Assembly (NCBI RefSeq): GCF_007004655.1
Contig: NZ_ML660097.1
Location: 1-64,000 of the forward strand
Length of the DNA stretch: 64,000 nt
Direction: 5' to 3'
From: Exilibacterium tricleocarpae
GTDB taxonomy: Bacteria > Pseudomonadota > Gammaproteobacteria > Pseudomonadales > Cellvibrionaceae
Shown here: positions 35,266-44,902 of the stretch, piece after piece
Numbering within the stretch: position 1 is the first letter of the stretch
Layout of the letters: each line of letters starts with the position of its first letter
Translations under genes and position numbers: made by a program
Notes under the pieces: generated by a model
Told to the model about the DNA's origin: nothing
Databases searched by the model: none
What the model saw: only the letters and a program-made list of their open reading frames with translations

Positions 35266-36369
35266 ATGGCCGCGGGATCGGAACAGGAACAGGATCGCAC
35301 CGAGCCGGCTACTCCCTTTAAGCTGAGGGAGGCCCGCAAGCGGGGCCAGGTGGCAAAGAGCCTGGAGATCAATTCGTTGCTGCTGTTGTCGGTGGCGCTG
35401 GTGGTCACCTACTTTATGGGAGAGGCCATGGTGGAGCGGATGCTGGCGTTGTATCGCGAGTTGTTTGCCAACGCCCACCGTATCGACTTCGACATCCCCA
35501 CCGCCATCGGGTTGTTCGATTACTCGTTCAGTGCCCTGGTCAGTGTCCTGTGGCCATTGGTGATGGCGTTGATGTTGACGGCCATCCTGGCCAATCTGTT
35601 TCAGACGGGACCGATTTTTTCCTTCTTTCCGATCAAGCCCGACTTCAATCGTCTGAATCCTGTCAGTGGTTTTAAACGCCTGTTTTCGAAAAAATTACTG
35701 TTCGAATCGGTCAAGACGTTGATCAAAATCGCCACCTTCGGCGCGGTAATGTATTTTTCATTTCAGCTGCTGGTACCCAAGTTGATGGTGCTGCTGGATG
35801 TCGATCCCGCCGCCTATACCCCGCTGTTGATGGATCACGGCCGCAGCCTCGCCTACAAACTGCTGGGGGTCATCTTGTTGATAGCGCTGATCGACTTGAT
35901 GTACAGCCGCTGGGACTTCGGCCAGCAAATGCGCATGAGCCGCCGCGAACTGAAAGAGGAAGTCAAACGTCGCGAGGGTGACCCGCAGATTCGCGCGCGC
36001 CGGCGGCAACTGCAAAAAGAGGCGGTGAAGCGCGCCGGCGCCGTGCGACGGGTACCGGATGCCGATGTGCTGATCACCAATCCCACCCACCTGGCGGTCG
36101 CCCTGCAGTATAACAGCGAGACCATGCCGGCGCCGCGTATTACCGCCATGGGCGGTGGCGACCTGGCCGCCGAGATGCGACGGCTGGCGGTGCGGCACGG
36201 GGTGCCGGTTGTCGAAAACAAGCCACTGGCGCGCGCCCTGTTCAGGGAGGGCGAAGTGGACGCCTGGATTCCCGAAGCGCTGTTTCCGGCCCTGGCCAAA
36301 ATTCTGGCCTGGGTGTTCCTGCAGCGCCAGGCGGCAGATGTCGCCGGCAGCGGGAGGGCGCGCGGATGA
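35266..36369 (+). CDS. flhB: Export apparatus switch protein FlhB
   Basis: 367 residues. Cytoplasmic N-terminus (TEPATPFKLREARKRGQV), four membrane helices, then the cytoplasmic FlhBC domain with the autocleavage motif NPTH at Asn272-Pro273. FlhB sets export specificity and switches from rod/hook to later substrates when hook length is right. An intact cleavage site means the switch machinery is kept although no filament gene is in this cluster. The stop overlaps the flhA ATG by 4 bp. Confidence 0.97.
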   Translation: MAAGSEQEQDRTEPATPFKLREARKRGQVAKSLEINSLLLLSVALVVTYFMGEAMVERMLALYRELFANAHRIDFDIPTAIGLFDYSFSALVSVLWPLVMALMLTAILANLFQTGPIFSFFPIKPDFNRLNPVSGFKRLFSKKLLFESVKTLIKIATFGAVMYFSFQLLVPKLMVLLDVDPAAYTPLLMDHGRSLAYKLLGVILLIALIDLMYSRWDFGQQMRMSRRELKEEVKRREGDPQIRARRRQLQKEAVKRAGAVRRVPDADVLITNPTHLAVALQYNSETMPAPRITAMGGGDLAAEMRRLAVRHGVPVVENKPLARALFREGEVDAWIPEALFPALAKILAWVFLQRQAADVAGSGRARG

Positions 36370-38405
36370 TGGAAGCCCTGCGCCTGCGCTTTGGCAACCA
36401 GTCGGACCTGGTGCTGGTATTCGGGGTCATTGGCATTTTGATGGTCTTGTTTATGCCGATTCCGCCGGCGCTGCTGGACTTTCTGCTGATCACCAACCTG
36501 ACCTTCGCCCTGTTGGTGTTGCTGCTGACCTTTTATGTCGACAAGCCGCTGCAGTTTTCCACTTTTCCATCACTGCTGTTGATCGTCACGCTGTTTCGCC
36601 TGTCGCTCAATATTGCCGCCACCCGTCTGATCCTATCCGATGCGGATGCCGGTCGGGTCATCGAGACCATCGGCACCCATGTGGTGGGCGGCAACTACGT
36701 TATCGGCATGATCGTGTTTCTGGTGCTGATTGTGGTTCAGTACGTGGTGGTCACCAATGGCGCGCAGCGGGTGGCGGAGGTGGCCGCGCGCTTTACCCTG
36801 GACGGTATGCCCGGCAAGCAGATGAGCATCGACGCCGATCTCAATATGGGGCTGATTACCGAGCAACAGGCCCAGGAGCGCCGCCAGCAAATTGAAAAGG
36901 AAACCAACTTCTATGGTGCTATGGACGGCGCCTCCAAATTTGTCAAAGGTGATGCCATCGCCGGCATTATCATAATTCTGATCGACATTATCGGCGGCCT
37001 GACCATCGGTGTGGCGCAGCGCGGGATGGAGTGGGGCGAGGCGCTGGAGACGTTTACCCTGTTGACCATCGGCGACGGTATCGTGACGCAGATTCCGGCA
37101 CTGGTAATTTCTACCGGCACCGGCATCATCGTTACGCGGGCGGCCTCGGATGCATTTCTCAGCCGCGAAATATCCCGCCAGGTCACCGCCTTCCCCAAGA
37201 TTCTGGCCCTGATTTGCGTGGCCCTGGTGCTGGCGTTGATGATTCCGGGTATTCCCGCCTTTCCGGTGGTGATGCTGCTCGGCGTCTTCAGCTTGCTGTT
37301 GTTCGTGACGCTGCGCAACCGGGCGGACCAGCCCGATACCGACGGTGACACGGCACCGGCGCTGGAGGCCGAGGAAGACATCTACGATATGCTGCCGATC
37401 GAGGCGCTGGAGTTGCGGGTCGGCATGGACCTGGTATCGATGTTTACCGGCGCCGACAGCCTGATGATGGACAGAGTCAGCGCCTTTCGCAAGCAGTACG
37501 CGTTGGACATGGGGTTTGTCATGCCCCGCCTGCGCGCCAAAGACGATAAAAAACTGCCGCCCAACCAATACGAAGTCTGGATTTACGGTGCCAAGGTCGG
37601 CGCCGGCGATATCCTGCCGGACCGCGTGATGGCGATCAATCCGGGCAACGTCACCAGCGCGGTGGCGGGTATCGAGACCCAGGACCCGACTTTCAATATG
37701 CCGGCGGTGTGGATAACCGACGCCCAAAAGCCCGCCGCCAAGGAGGCCGGTTATACGGTGATCGAACCCATCAGCGTCTTGGTCACTCACCTGACCGAGC
37801 TGATTCGCCAGCACAGCCCCAACCTGCTGACCCGCGCCGAGACCGAGCGCCTGGTGGCGCGGGTCAAAACCAGCAACGCGGGGCTGGTGGAGGAACTGTT
37901 GCCGGGTGTGCTCTCCATGGGCGACGTGCAAAAAGTCTTACAGCGTTTGCTGCGGGAAAAAGTCTCTATTCGCAACCTCGAAATGATTCTCGAAGTGCTG
38001 GTAGACGAAGGTAAACAGACCAAGGACCCGGAGCTGCTGACCGAACTGGTGCGACAGAAGTTGGGGCCGGCAATCTGCCAGCCCCTGGTCAAAGGCAGTG
38101 AGCTGCAGGTGTTGGTATTCGATCCGAAAGTGGAGCAGCAGATAGCCACCAGCCTGCGTCGCGAGGCCGATCGCAGTTTGTTGATCATGGAGCCGTCTTT
38201 CGCCGAACAGGTGCTGACGCGACTGGCGGCACAGGCGGAGAGGATGCTCGGTGCCAGCCTGGCGCCGGTGTTGTTGTGTTCACCGGAGCTGCGCCGCCAT
38301 ATCCGCCGCATTACCGAGCGTTCCATTCCTCACCTGGCCGTGCTGTCGATGTCTGAAGTACCGCCCAGCGTCAATGTGCAATCGCACGGTATGGTGAGCG
38401 TATGA
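36366..38405 (+). CDS. flhA: Export gate protein FlhA
   Basis: 679 residues: about eight N-terminal membrane helices, the highly conserved cytoplasmic loop (GMPGKQMSIDADLNMGLI, then DGASKFVKGDAIA) and a large C-terminal domain that forms the nonameric substrate-docking ring. It couples proton flow to export. It starts in a 4-bp ATGA overlap with flhB and ends in an ATGA overlap with the next gene. Length is normal for FlhA (about 690). Confidence 0.98.
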   Translation: MMEALRLRFGNQSDLVLVFGVIGILMVLFMPIPPALLDFLLITNLTFALLVLLLTFYVDKPLQFSTFPSLLLIVTLFRLSLNIAATRLILSDADAGRVIETIGTHVVGGNYVIGMIVFLVLIVVQYVVVTNGAQRVAEVAARFTLDGMPGKQMSIDADLNMGLITEQQAQERRQQIEKETNFYGAMDGASKFVKGDAIAGIIIILIDIIGGLTIGVAQRGMEWGEALETFTLLTIGDGIVTQIPALVISTGTGIIVTRAASDAFLSREISRQVTAFPKILALICVALVLALMIPGIPAFPVVMLLGVFSLLLFVTLRNRADQPDTDGDTAPALEAEEDIYDMLPIEALELRVGMDLVSMFTGADSLMMDRVSAFRKQYALDMGFVMPRLRAKDDKKLPPNQYEVWIYGAKVGAGDILPDRVMAINPGNVTSAVAGIETQDPTFNMPAVWITDAQKPAAKEAGYTVIEPISVLVTHLTELIRQHSPNLLTRAETERLVARVKTSNAGLVEELLPGVLSMGDVQKVLQRLLREKVSIRNLEMILEVLVDEGKQTKDPELLTELVRQKLGPAICQPLVKGSELQVLVFDPKVEQQIATSLRREADRSLLIMEPSFAEQVLTRLAAQAERMLGASLAPVLLCSPELRRHIRRITERSIPHLAVLSMSEVPPSVNVQSHGMVSV

Positions 38406-39745
38406 CGATTACCAATGTGCTGGACAGTTTGCAACAGAGCCTCACCGGCGCCGACCGCTCGCTGGCGTTTCGCTCCGATGCCGAGTTCACATCGACGCTG
38501 ACCCTGGGCCAGATTCTGAAGGGCAAGGTGATGCGCCACTATGAGGGCAGCCGTTACGGCGTCAACTTCGGCGCTCAGGAGCGGGTGGTCGACAGCAGTC
38601 TGCCGTTAAAGACCGGTGAAGTGCTCTATGGCCGGGTTGTCGCCCTCGATGAAAAAGTCCATCTGCAGCGCCTGTTTCCCAGTGGTGCGGCGCCGGCTGC
38701 CACGGCGCCAGAATCGGCGCTGCCGGCGGTTGCCCGCGGCGGCGCCGAGCAGGGCGGCAACGCCGCCCTGTTTGCACAACATCAACTGCCGCTGCCGCCC
38801 GCCGCTGCCCGCCAGCTCCAGCAGTTGCAGCGCCAACTCGGCGACCCGCGACCGGTGGCCACCAGTGCGCTGCTGACACAAAAACTGGGTCTGCCGCTGG
38901 ACCCTTTGCTGGTAAGAGCGGTGCACCGGGCACTGGCGGGACTCGACGCCGGCGCCACTCGCCTGACTGCATTCCAGGGACCGGCGCTGGTGCCTGCTGC
39001 GGCTAGCGGTGGCGCGCCCGCCGCCGAGCCGCAAATGGTGGCGGCACTGACGCCGATCCTGGCGCAACTGATTAATTTTAACGATCGCCGCCAAGGGACG
39101 GGGACCGCGCCGCTGCCAACTGCAGGCAACCGCGAGACGCCGCGAGCTGATGCTGAAGTGCCACAGCGGGTTTCTGAACAGCCGCCGCGGGGCACAGAAT
39201 CACTGCAATCCGATGCCGGCATGCGGCGGCAGGATGCTGCGGCGGCGCAACAGCGACGCGAGTGGCAGTTGGGCCACTGGGTATTGAACAGTCAGACCGA
39301 CTCCTCAGTGGCACACCGGCTGCTGCACCTGCCAGTCTGGTTTGGCGGTGAACTGGTGGAGGTTTCCCTGGCGCTGTTTTCGCAAAAGACAAAGACAAAG
39401 ACAAAGTCCGCCGGCGGTGGCGCTACCGGCGATAGCCCCCGGTCCGACCCGGACGCCGCCCTGCAATACCGCAAAGTCGTGCTCTCTCTCAACACCCGCC
39501 AGTTGGGACAGGTCGATATCCTCGCCCGGGTGGCCGACCGTCACCTGCGCCTGGAGATCACGGCGGCGGAGATCGAGAGTGCCGAGTTTCTCGGCGCGCG
39601 CCTGGCTACACTCGAGGCGGCGCTGCAACAATGGGGTTGGCGTGTCGACGAAGTGCGCTACCAGGTCGGCCAGGCGGACAACGATGTGGTGCGATCAGTG
39701 GTTGAGCACTACGTCACTCAAGACAGTTTAAGTCAGTTGATGTAG
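38402..39745 (+). CDS. FliK-like protein with C-terminal Flg_hook-type domain
   Basis: 447 residues. Ala/Pro/Gln-rich low-complexity middle, and a folded C-terminal region (about 350-445: RKVVLSLNTRQLGQVDILA, LRLEITAAEIES, WRVDEVRYQVGQ) of the type found in FliK hook-length proteins. An N-terminal beta-barrel-like segment (about 30-85) is unusual for FliK. It overlaps flhA by 4 bp and is followed at once by the FhlB-like gene, a pairing seen in other proteobacteria. It is probably a secreted ruler or switch partner; whether this or the gene at 50286 is the true FliK is open. Confidence 0.75.
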   Translation: MTITNVLDSLQQSLTGADRSLAFRSDAEFTSTLTLGQILKGKVMRHYEGSRYGVNFGAQERVVDSSLPLKTGEVLYGRVVALDEKVHLQRLFPSGAAPAATAPESALPAVARGGAEQGGNAALFAQHQLPLPPAAARQLQQLQRQLGDPRPVATSALLTQKLGLPLDPLLVRAVHRALAGLDAGATRLTAFQGPALVPAAASGGAPAAEPQMVAALTPILAQLINFNDRRQGTGTAPLPTAGNRETPRADAEVPQRVSEQPPRGTESLQSDAGMRRQDAAAAQQRREWQLGHWVLNSQTDSSVAHRLLHLPVWFGGELVEVSLALFSQKTKTKTKSAGGGATGDSPRSDPDAALQYRKVVLSLNTRQLGQVDILARVADRHLRLEITAAEIESAEFLGARLATLEAALQQWGWRVDEVRYQVGQADNDVVRSVVEHYVTQDSLSQLM

Positions 39746-39748
39746 GCG

Positions 39749-40045
39749 ATGGTCGTGCCGGATAAAACAGTCAGGCGGGTGGTGGGCCTGCAATACGACC
39801 CCGAGGCCGGCCCGCCCCGGGTCGTGTTAAAAAGCGCCGGCGTGGCGGCGCAGGCGGTATTGGATGAGAGCGAGTCGCTGGTGTCGGGCCCGGCGCTGGT
39901 GCAGGACGAAGCGTTGCTACAGCAACTGTATCGCCTGCCGTTGGACGCCGCTATCGATCCGAGTTTGTACGAGTTGGTGGCGATTCTGCTGGCGCAGGTT
40001 TATGCGGCGGACGCAGCCTTTTTACAAGAGGAGAACAACCCATGA
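39749..40045 (+). CDS. FhlB-like protein (stand-alone FlhB C-terminal domain)
   Basis: 98 residues resembling only the cytoplasmic domain of FlhB: VGLQYDPEAGPPRVVLKSAG, then LLQQLYRLPLDAAIDPSLYELVA. There is no membrane part and no NPTH motif. Such FhlB proteins are known in several flagellated bacteria and can partly replace FlhB-CC. It lies directly after the FliK-like gene (3-bp gap) and overlaps flgF by 4 bp. Confidence 0.85.
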   Translation: MVVPDKTVRRVVGLQYDPEAGPPRVVLKSAGVAAQAVLDESESLVSGPALVQDEALLQQLYRLPLDAAIDPSLYELVAILLAQVYAADAAFLQEENNP

Positions 40046-40779
40046 CAACGGCGTTGCAGGTGAGCGAACTGGCGTTGATCAACGATATGCAGCGGCTCGA
40101 TATTTTGAGCCACAATCTGGCCAACGCCACCACGGCGGGTTTTAAGCGGGAGCAGGCGGTGACGCGTCTGTTCGGCACGTTGTTTGACTCTCAATTCAAC
40201 ACCATGACTGCCGGCGCCGCAGTGTCACCCTGGGCGCCCAGTGTCGAGACACAGGCGGATCACGCCCCGGGCGCGTTACATTTTACCGGCAACCCGCTCG
40301 ATCTCGCCATTGAGGGTGAGGGTTTTTTTGAGTTGCTCGGCAGCGAGGGCGCCAGCTACACCCGCCGCGGTGCTTTCACGCTGGATGCTGCCGGACGCCT
40401 GGTCAATGACCGCGGCCTGGTGGTCAACGGTGAAGAGGGCGAACTCTTACTGCGCGGCGGCAATGTGACCGTCGACCGGCAGGGCAGGGTGTACGAAGAG
40501 GGCGACTACGCCGGTCAATTGCGGGTGGTGGGCTTTAACGACGCCGGCGCATTGCAAAGGCGCAGCGGCGGACTCTGGGTGCCTGCCGCCGGGCAGCGCG
40601 CGCAGCCGCTCGAGGCCGTGGCGATCCGCCAGGGTTACGCCGAAGCCTCCAATGTCAATGTCATGGAAGAGATGGTGGCTATGATGACGACCTTGCGGCA
40701 TTTTGAAACCACATCGAAAGTGCTCAAAGGCTATGACGATATGATCGGTTCGGCTATCTCCACCATTGCTGAATTCTAG
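40042..40779 (+). CDS. flgF: Proximal rod protein FlgF
   Basis: 245 residues with the rod/hook N-terminal motif (LDILSHNLANATTAGFKRE), the central FTGNPLDLAIEGEGFFEL and the C-terminal helix (EASNVNVMEEMVAMMTTLRHFE). It is exported and forms part of the rod crossing the periplasm. It begins in a 4-bp overlap with the FhlB-like gene. Confidence 0.96.
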   Translation: MTTALQVSELALINDMQRLDILSHNLANATTAGFKREQAVTRLFGTLFDSQFNTMTAGAAVSPWAPSVETQADHAPGALHFTGNPLDLAIEGEGFFELLGSEGASYTRRGAFTLDAAGRLVNDRGLVVNGEEGELLLRGGNVTVDRQGRVYEEGDYAGQLRVVGFNDAGALQRRSGGLWVPAAGQRAQPLEAVAIRQGYAEASNVNVMEEMVAMMTTLRHFETTSKVLKGYDDMIGSAISTIAEF

Positions 40780-40848
40780 GTGCTAACTAACGAAAAGACA
40801 GGCGGGGTCTGCGCGATCCCGGGTATTCAATCAACAGGGCATTCACCT

Positions 40849-41628
40849 ATGTTAGACGCATTCCATATTTCCGCCGGCAGTATGCAAGCGCATCAGACCC
40901 ATGTCGATGTGATCGCCAACAACCTTTCCAATGCCAATACCACCGGTTTTAAAAAGAGCAAGGTGGAATTCGAAGACCTGATGTACCGGGAATTGGCGGC
41001 CGCGGCGGGGACGCTGGTGCGCCCCGATCTGACCCACCCGGTGGGTCTGGGTACCACCACCGCGGCCATCGAGAAAATATTCAGCCAGGGCGAAGCCAAG
41101 GGCACCGATCGCAACCTGGACCTGTTGATTCAGGGCAAGGGTTTTTTTGAAGTGTTGTTGCCCGACGGCGGTGCGGCCTATTCGCGCACCGGTCACCTGC
41201 AGATTGATGCCGAGGGGTTGCTGGTCAATGCCGACGGTTATCCGTTGAATCCGGCTTTGCAGATACCGGCCGATGCGCAGGATGTGCTGGTGAGCCCGGA
41301 AGGTGTGGTGTCGGTGCTGCTGCCCGAACGCGACCAGCCGCTGGAATTGGGTGTGATCGAACTGGCGGCGTTTATGAATCCCGGCGGCCTGACCCCTATG
41401 GGTGACAATCTCTACGCCGTGTCGGGCGCCTCGGGCGACGCCTTTTACGGTGCGCCGGGTGAAGATGATTTTGGCGTGTTGGCCCAGGGGTTTTTGGAAG
41501 CCTCCAACGTCAGCCTGATTGAGGAACTCACCAATATGATGGTGGCGCAACGGGGCTACGAGATGGGGGCAAAAGTTATCCAGGCCGCCGACGAGATGCT
41601 CGGCATCATCAATAACCTGCGCCGTTGA
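40849..41628 (+). CDS. flgG: Distal rod protein FlgG
   Basis: 259 residues from the ATG at 40849 (MLDAFHISAGSMQAHQ); a GTG directly after the flgF stop is in frame but adds a tail foreign to the family. N-terminal VIANNLSNANTTGFKKS and C-terminal EASNVSLIEELTNMMVAQRG are diagnostic. FlgG forms the distal rod reaching the outer-membrane bushing. The 69-bp gap to flgF is one of the larger ones in the operon. Confidence 0.97.
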   Translation: MLDAFHISAGSMQAHQTHVDVIANNLSNANTTGFKKSKVEFEDLMYRELAAAAGTLVRPDLTHPVGLGTTTAAIEKIFSQGEAKGTDRNLDLLIQGKGFFEVLLPDGGAAYSRTGHLQIDAEGLLVNADGYPLNPALQIPADAQDVLVSPEGVVSVLLPERDQPLELGVIELAAFMNPGGLTPMGDNLYAVSGASGDAFYGAPGEDDFGVLAQGFLEASNVSLIEELTNMMVAQRGYEMGAKVIQAADEMLGIINNLRR

Positions 41629-41636
41629 GGTCGACG

Positions 41637-42617
41637 ATGAAGCGTCTGTTGCCGATCGGTTACCTGCTGTTGGTCACGGTTGTGTCGATGCCGCTGCACG
41701 GGAGCGGCGATAACGCCGATGCGGCGATCACTCTCAGTTTCAAGACGGGAGCCGTAGTGCAGGCAACCACCTATACCCTGGGCGACGTTGCTGATATCGA
41801 GACCGATGTCGAACAGCGGCGGCAGTTGCAGGGACTGCCGTTGGGGCTGGCGCCGCGCCCGGGGCAACAGGCGCACGTCCGGCGCATCGATGTCGACCGG
41901 CAGATCGCCCGCCACTTCCCCGCCCTGGTTGCCTCGTTGCGTTGGCGCGGTGAGACCAGGACTCGCATTCGCGCCACCGGCGTGCCCTATGCGACGGCGG
42001 CGGCAGTGCAACAGGCACAGACGCATCTCGAGGATTGGCTGCGGCCGCGATTTCCCACCGCGGTGGTGACACCGGTGCGGGCGCAAACCCAGTCGCTGCT
42101 GGTGCCCGCCGGTGCGCTCGAGGTGCGACCGCGGCTGTCGACTGCGGTGCGGCTGGCACAGCGCATCTGCGTATGGGTGGATATCTTTGTCGACGCCAAC
42201 CGCTTCCAGACACTGCCGGTGTGGTTTGCCGTGCAGGCGCCGGCGCCGGTGTTAACCGCGCGGCGCGGTCTTCCCGCCCGCCATACCCCCACCGCCGGGG
42301 ATTTGCGCGCGGAAGTTATTGACCTGGCGACCCTGCGCGGCCAACCGCTGGTGCCGGCAGCGCTGCCGGCACTGCGCCTGAAGCGGGCGTTGCAAAAGGG
42401 GTCTGTGTTACTGCAGGACCATCTGGAGCCGGTGCCGGCGGTCTCCCGGGGACAGTTGATTACGGTGTACGCGCGCCAGGGTTCGGTGGCGATCAAAGTG
42501 CAGGGAAAGGCGAGGGCAGACGGCCATATAGCGGAGTCCATAGCGGTGGAAAATCCCGCCAGCGGCGCCTCCTATAACGCCGTTGTGATTGACAAAGGCA
42601 TAGCGAGGGTTAACTGA
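41637..42617 (+). CDS. flgA: P-ring assembly chaperone FlgA
   Basis: 326 residues from the ATG at 41637, with GAGG 6 nt upstream; a TTG at 41625 overlaps the flgG stop but is less likely. Signal peptide MKRLLPIGYLLLVTVVSMPL. The C-terminal half contains the SAF-type domain (LTARRGLPARHTPTAGDL) and the FlgA ending (GQLITVYARQGSVAIKVQGK; GIARVN). It is periplasmic and helps FlgI form the P ring. It is longer than enteric FlgA (about 220), similar to longer versions in other gammaproteobacteria. Confidence 0.93.
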   Translation: MKRLLPIGYLLLVTVVSMPLHGSGDNADAAITLSFKTGAVVQATTYTLGDVADIETDVEQRRQLQGLPLGLAPRPGQQAHVRRIDVDRQIARHFPALVASLRWRGETRTRIRATGVPYATAAAVQQAQTHLEDWLRPRFPTAVVTPVRAQTQSLLVPAGALEVRPRLSTAVRLAQRICVWVDIFVDANRFQTLPVWFAVQAPAPVLTARRGLPARHTPTAGDLRAEVIDLATLRGQPLVPAALPALRLKRALQKGSVLLQDHLEPVPAVSRGQLITVYARQGSVAIKVQGKARADGHIAESIAVENPASGASYNAVVIDKGIARVN

Positions 42618-42618
42618 G

Positions 42619-43296
42619 ATGCTGATATCACCACGCAATTCAACCGGCGGTCGCCGCCGTACCGACCGCTATCGCAGCGCGGCGGCGGTGATTGGCGCCT
42701 GCCTTTTTAGTCTGTTGGTCGGCTGTGCCGATAAACCGCAGCAACCCGAACGGGAAGCGGTCGGGCCGGCAGCCTGGCCGGCGCCGGCGACCGGTGCCAA
42801 AACCCTGCGCAACTTTCCGTCGCTGGTGAGCGATCACCGGGCTGTTGGCGTCGGGCAGAGCGTCACCATACTGATCGTCGAGGAGGCGTCATCGACCACC
42901 AGTGCCGATACCCGCACCCGCAAGTCGATGGACGTTGCCGGGCGCCTGGAAAAAACCGACAACCTGGACTTCGGCAATCTCGAGTTGCGCAACAATTCCG
43001 ATGCCAGCGGTTCGATCAGTCGCCAGGGCAGCCTGGTGGCCAGTGTCTCGGCGGTGGTCGAGCAGGTGTTGCCCAACGGTGAACTGCTGGTGCGCGGCGA
43101 ACAGCGCATCGAGTTCAACAATGAAACCCAACACATCCGGGTTTCAGGGCGGATTCGACCCGAGGATATCTCCCGGGACAACACCGTCCTGTCGACCCGG
43201 ATTGCCGCGGCCGAAATCAGTTACCTGGGCGATGGCCTGCTCGGCAGTCGCCAGCGTCCGGGTTTCTTAACACGCTTTTTTAACTGGGTGTTTTGA
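42619..43296 (+). CDS. flgH: L-ring lipoprotein FlgH
   Basis: 225 residues with a basic N-terminal extension, lipobox LLVGC (Cys36) and family motifs (VGQSVTILIVEEASSTT; NGELLVRGEQRIEFNNETQ; RIAAAEISYLGDG). It forms the outer-membrane ring around the rod. One base separates it from flgA and one from flgI. Confidence 0.96.
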   Translation: MLISPRNSTGGRRRTDRYRSAAAVIGACLFSLLVGCADKPQQPEREAVGPAAWPAPATGAKTLRNFPSLVSDHRAVGVGQSVTILIVEEASSTTSADTRTRKSMDVAGRLEKTDNLDFGNLELRNNSDASGSISRQGSLVASVSAVVEQVLPNGELLVRGEQRIEFNNETQHIRVSGRIRPEDISRDNTVLSTRIAAAEISYLGDGLLGSRQRPGFLTRFFNWVF

Positions 43297-43297
43297 T

Positions 43298-44467
43298 ATG
43301 TGTGACAGCAACAGTAAGCGGCCGGGATTGATCCGCTACCTCGGTTTGCTGGTGTTTTGTATCCTGGTACCCGGTGTCGCACTCGAGGCGCAGCCGCCGG
43401 GCGGGGTGCGCCTGAAAGACCTGGCCCGGCTGGCTACGGAAACCGATAACGCCGTAGTGGGTTACGGTATCATCACCGGTCTGGCGGGCACCGGCGACAC
43501 CGCCCGCAACACCGCTACCCTGCAGTCGGTGCGCAATATGCTGCTGCGTTTCGGCGTCAATGTGCCCGCCGATAAGGTGCGCACCCGCAATGCCGCCGCG
43601 GTGATGGTGACGGCGACCCTGCCGGCCTATGCCCAGCGCGGTGACAAGCTGGATGTCAACGTCACCTCGCTCGGCGACGCCCGCAGCCTGGTGGGCGGTA
43701 CCCTGATGTTGACGCCGCTGGCCATGGCCGACAGCGATATCTACGCGTTTGCCCAGGGACCGGTTTCGGTGGGCGGTTTCAGCTACGATCTCAATGGTAA
43801 CCTGATCCAGAAGAACCACCCCACCGCCGCCTATATCACCAGTGGTGCGACCGTGGATCGCTCCGTGCAAACCGTCATCATCGACGCGTCCCGATCGATT
43901 CTGTACAAACTGCACGAACCGGATTTCGAAACTGCCAACCGCATCGTCCAGTCCCTGACCGCGCTGCTCGGCGAAGGCCAGGTCAAAGCATTGGATGCGG
44001 CGCGGGTGCAGGTCTCGGTGCCCGCCGCACAAGCCGTCGATATCGTACCGTTTCTGACTCGGGTGGAAGGTGTCGAGGTGGTGCCCGACACGCCGGCGCG
44101 GGTGGTTGTCAACGAGCGCACCGGCACTGTGGTGTCCGGCGGCAATGTGGTTATCTCGCCGATCACTATCACCCACGGCAATCTCAATGTCGCTATCAGC
44201 ACGGAGTTTTTTGTCTCGCAACCGCTGATTGTGGGCAGTGCGGTGGTGGACAGCGACCTGTCCGGTATCGGCACCCAGGTAGTCCCGGAAACCACCGTGG
44301 AAGTGACTGAGGAACTGCCGCTGTCGGTCGCCTTGCCGCCGGGCTCGAAAGTGGCTGACCTGGTGACGGCCCTGAACAAAGTCAAAGCGACCAGCCGCGA
44401 CATTATCACCATTTTACAGGGCATCAAGCGGGCCGGCGCTTTACACGCCGAATTGGTTATTCAGTAA
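43298..44467 (+). CDS. flgI: P-ring protein FlgI
   Basis: 389 residues; signal peptide ends near VALEAQ. Typical motifs: VRLKDLA, NAVVGYGIITGLAGTGD, LGDARSLVGGTLMLTPL, and a C-terminal LVTALNKVKATSRDIITILQ. It forms the periplasmic P ring in peptidoglycan. Presence of both P and L rings argues for an extracellular hook rather than a buried machine. Confidence 0.97.
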   Translation: MCDSNSKRPGLIRYLGLLVFCILVPGVALEAQPPGGVRLKDLARLATETDNAVVGYGIITGLAGTGDTARNTATLQSVRNMLLRFGVNVPADKVRTRNAAAVMVTATLPAYAQRGDKLDVNVTSLGDARSLVGGTLMLTPLAMADSDIYAFAQGPVSVGGFSYDLNGNLIQKNHPTAAYITSGATVDRSVQTVIIDASRSILYKLHEPDFETANRIVQSLTALLGEGQVKALDAARVQVSVPAAQAVDIVPFLTRVEGVEVVPDTPARVVVNERTGTVVSGGNVVISPITITHGNLNVAISTEFFVSQPLIVGSAVVDSDLSGIGTQVVPETTVEVTEELPLSVALPPGSKVADLVTALNKVKATSRDIITILQGIKRAGALHAELVIQ

Positions 44468-44515
44468 AAAAGTAGATTATTCAGTACCTATGACAGCAAC
44501 TGAAGGAGTCGGATC

Positions 44516-44902
44516 ATGATCGACAATCTGGGTGGGGTGACCTCGGACCTGTTGCGCACGGCGCTCGATGCCGCGCTGCTGCGTCACCGGGTGATCGCCC
44601 ACAATATCGCCAACGTGGATACCCCGGGGTATCGGGCCAAACGCCTGACCTTCGAGCAACACCTGGCCGGTGCCACCGATAGCCTGGGCGCCTCCGAGAC
44701 TGGGCTGGCACAGCGCCTGGAGATGCTGAAAGGGCAACTGCGGCAAGACGGTTCGCTGGTGGTCACCACTGCGGAGGCGGTGGAACTCGATGGCGAGATG
44801 GTGCGCATTGCGGAAAACACATTGCGCTACCACGCGCTACTGGATGCCTCGGGTAAACGCGGCGAGTTGGTAAAAATGGCGATTGCAGGAGGCAGGCGAT
44901 AA
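44516..44902 (+). CDS. flgB: Proximal rod protein FlgB
   Basis: 128 residues; HRVIAHNIANVDTPGYRAKR is the rod N-terminal motif and the C-terminal MVRIAENTLRYHALLDA is typical. GGAG lies 6 nt before the ATG. The stop overlaps the flgC start by one base (TAATG). Confidence 0.96.
   Translation: MIDNLGGVTSDLLRTALDAALLRHRVIAHNIANVDTPGYRAKRLTFEQHLAGATDSLGASETGLAQRLEMLKGQLRQDGSLVVTTAEAVELDGEMVRIAENTLRYHALLDASGKRGELVKMAIAGGRR

Noticed and set aside
36155-36895. Open frame of 246 codons across the flhB-flhA junction
   Set aside because: It lies in another frame of two certain genes and has a Trp/Cys/Arg-rich composition typical of shadow frames.
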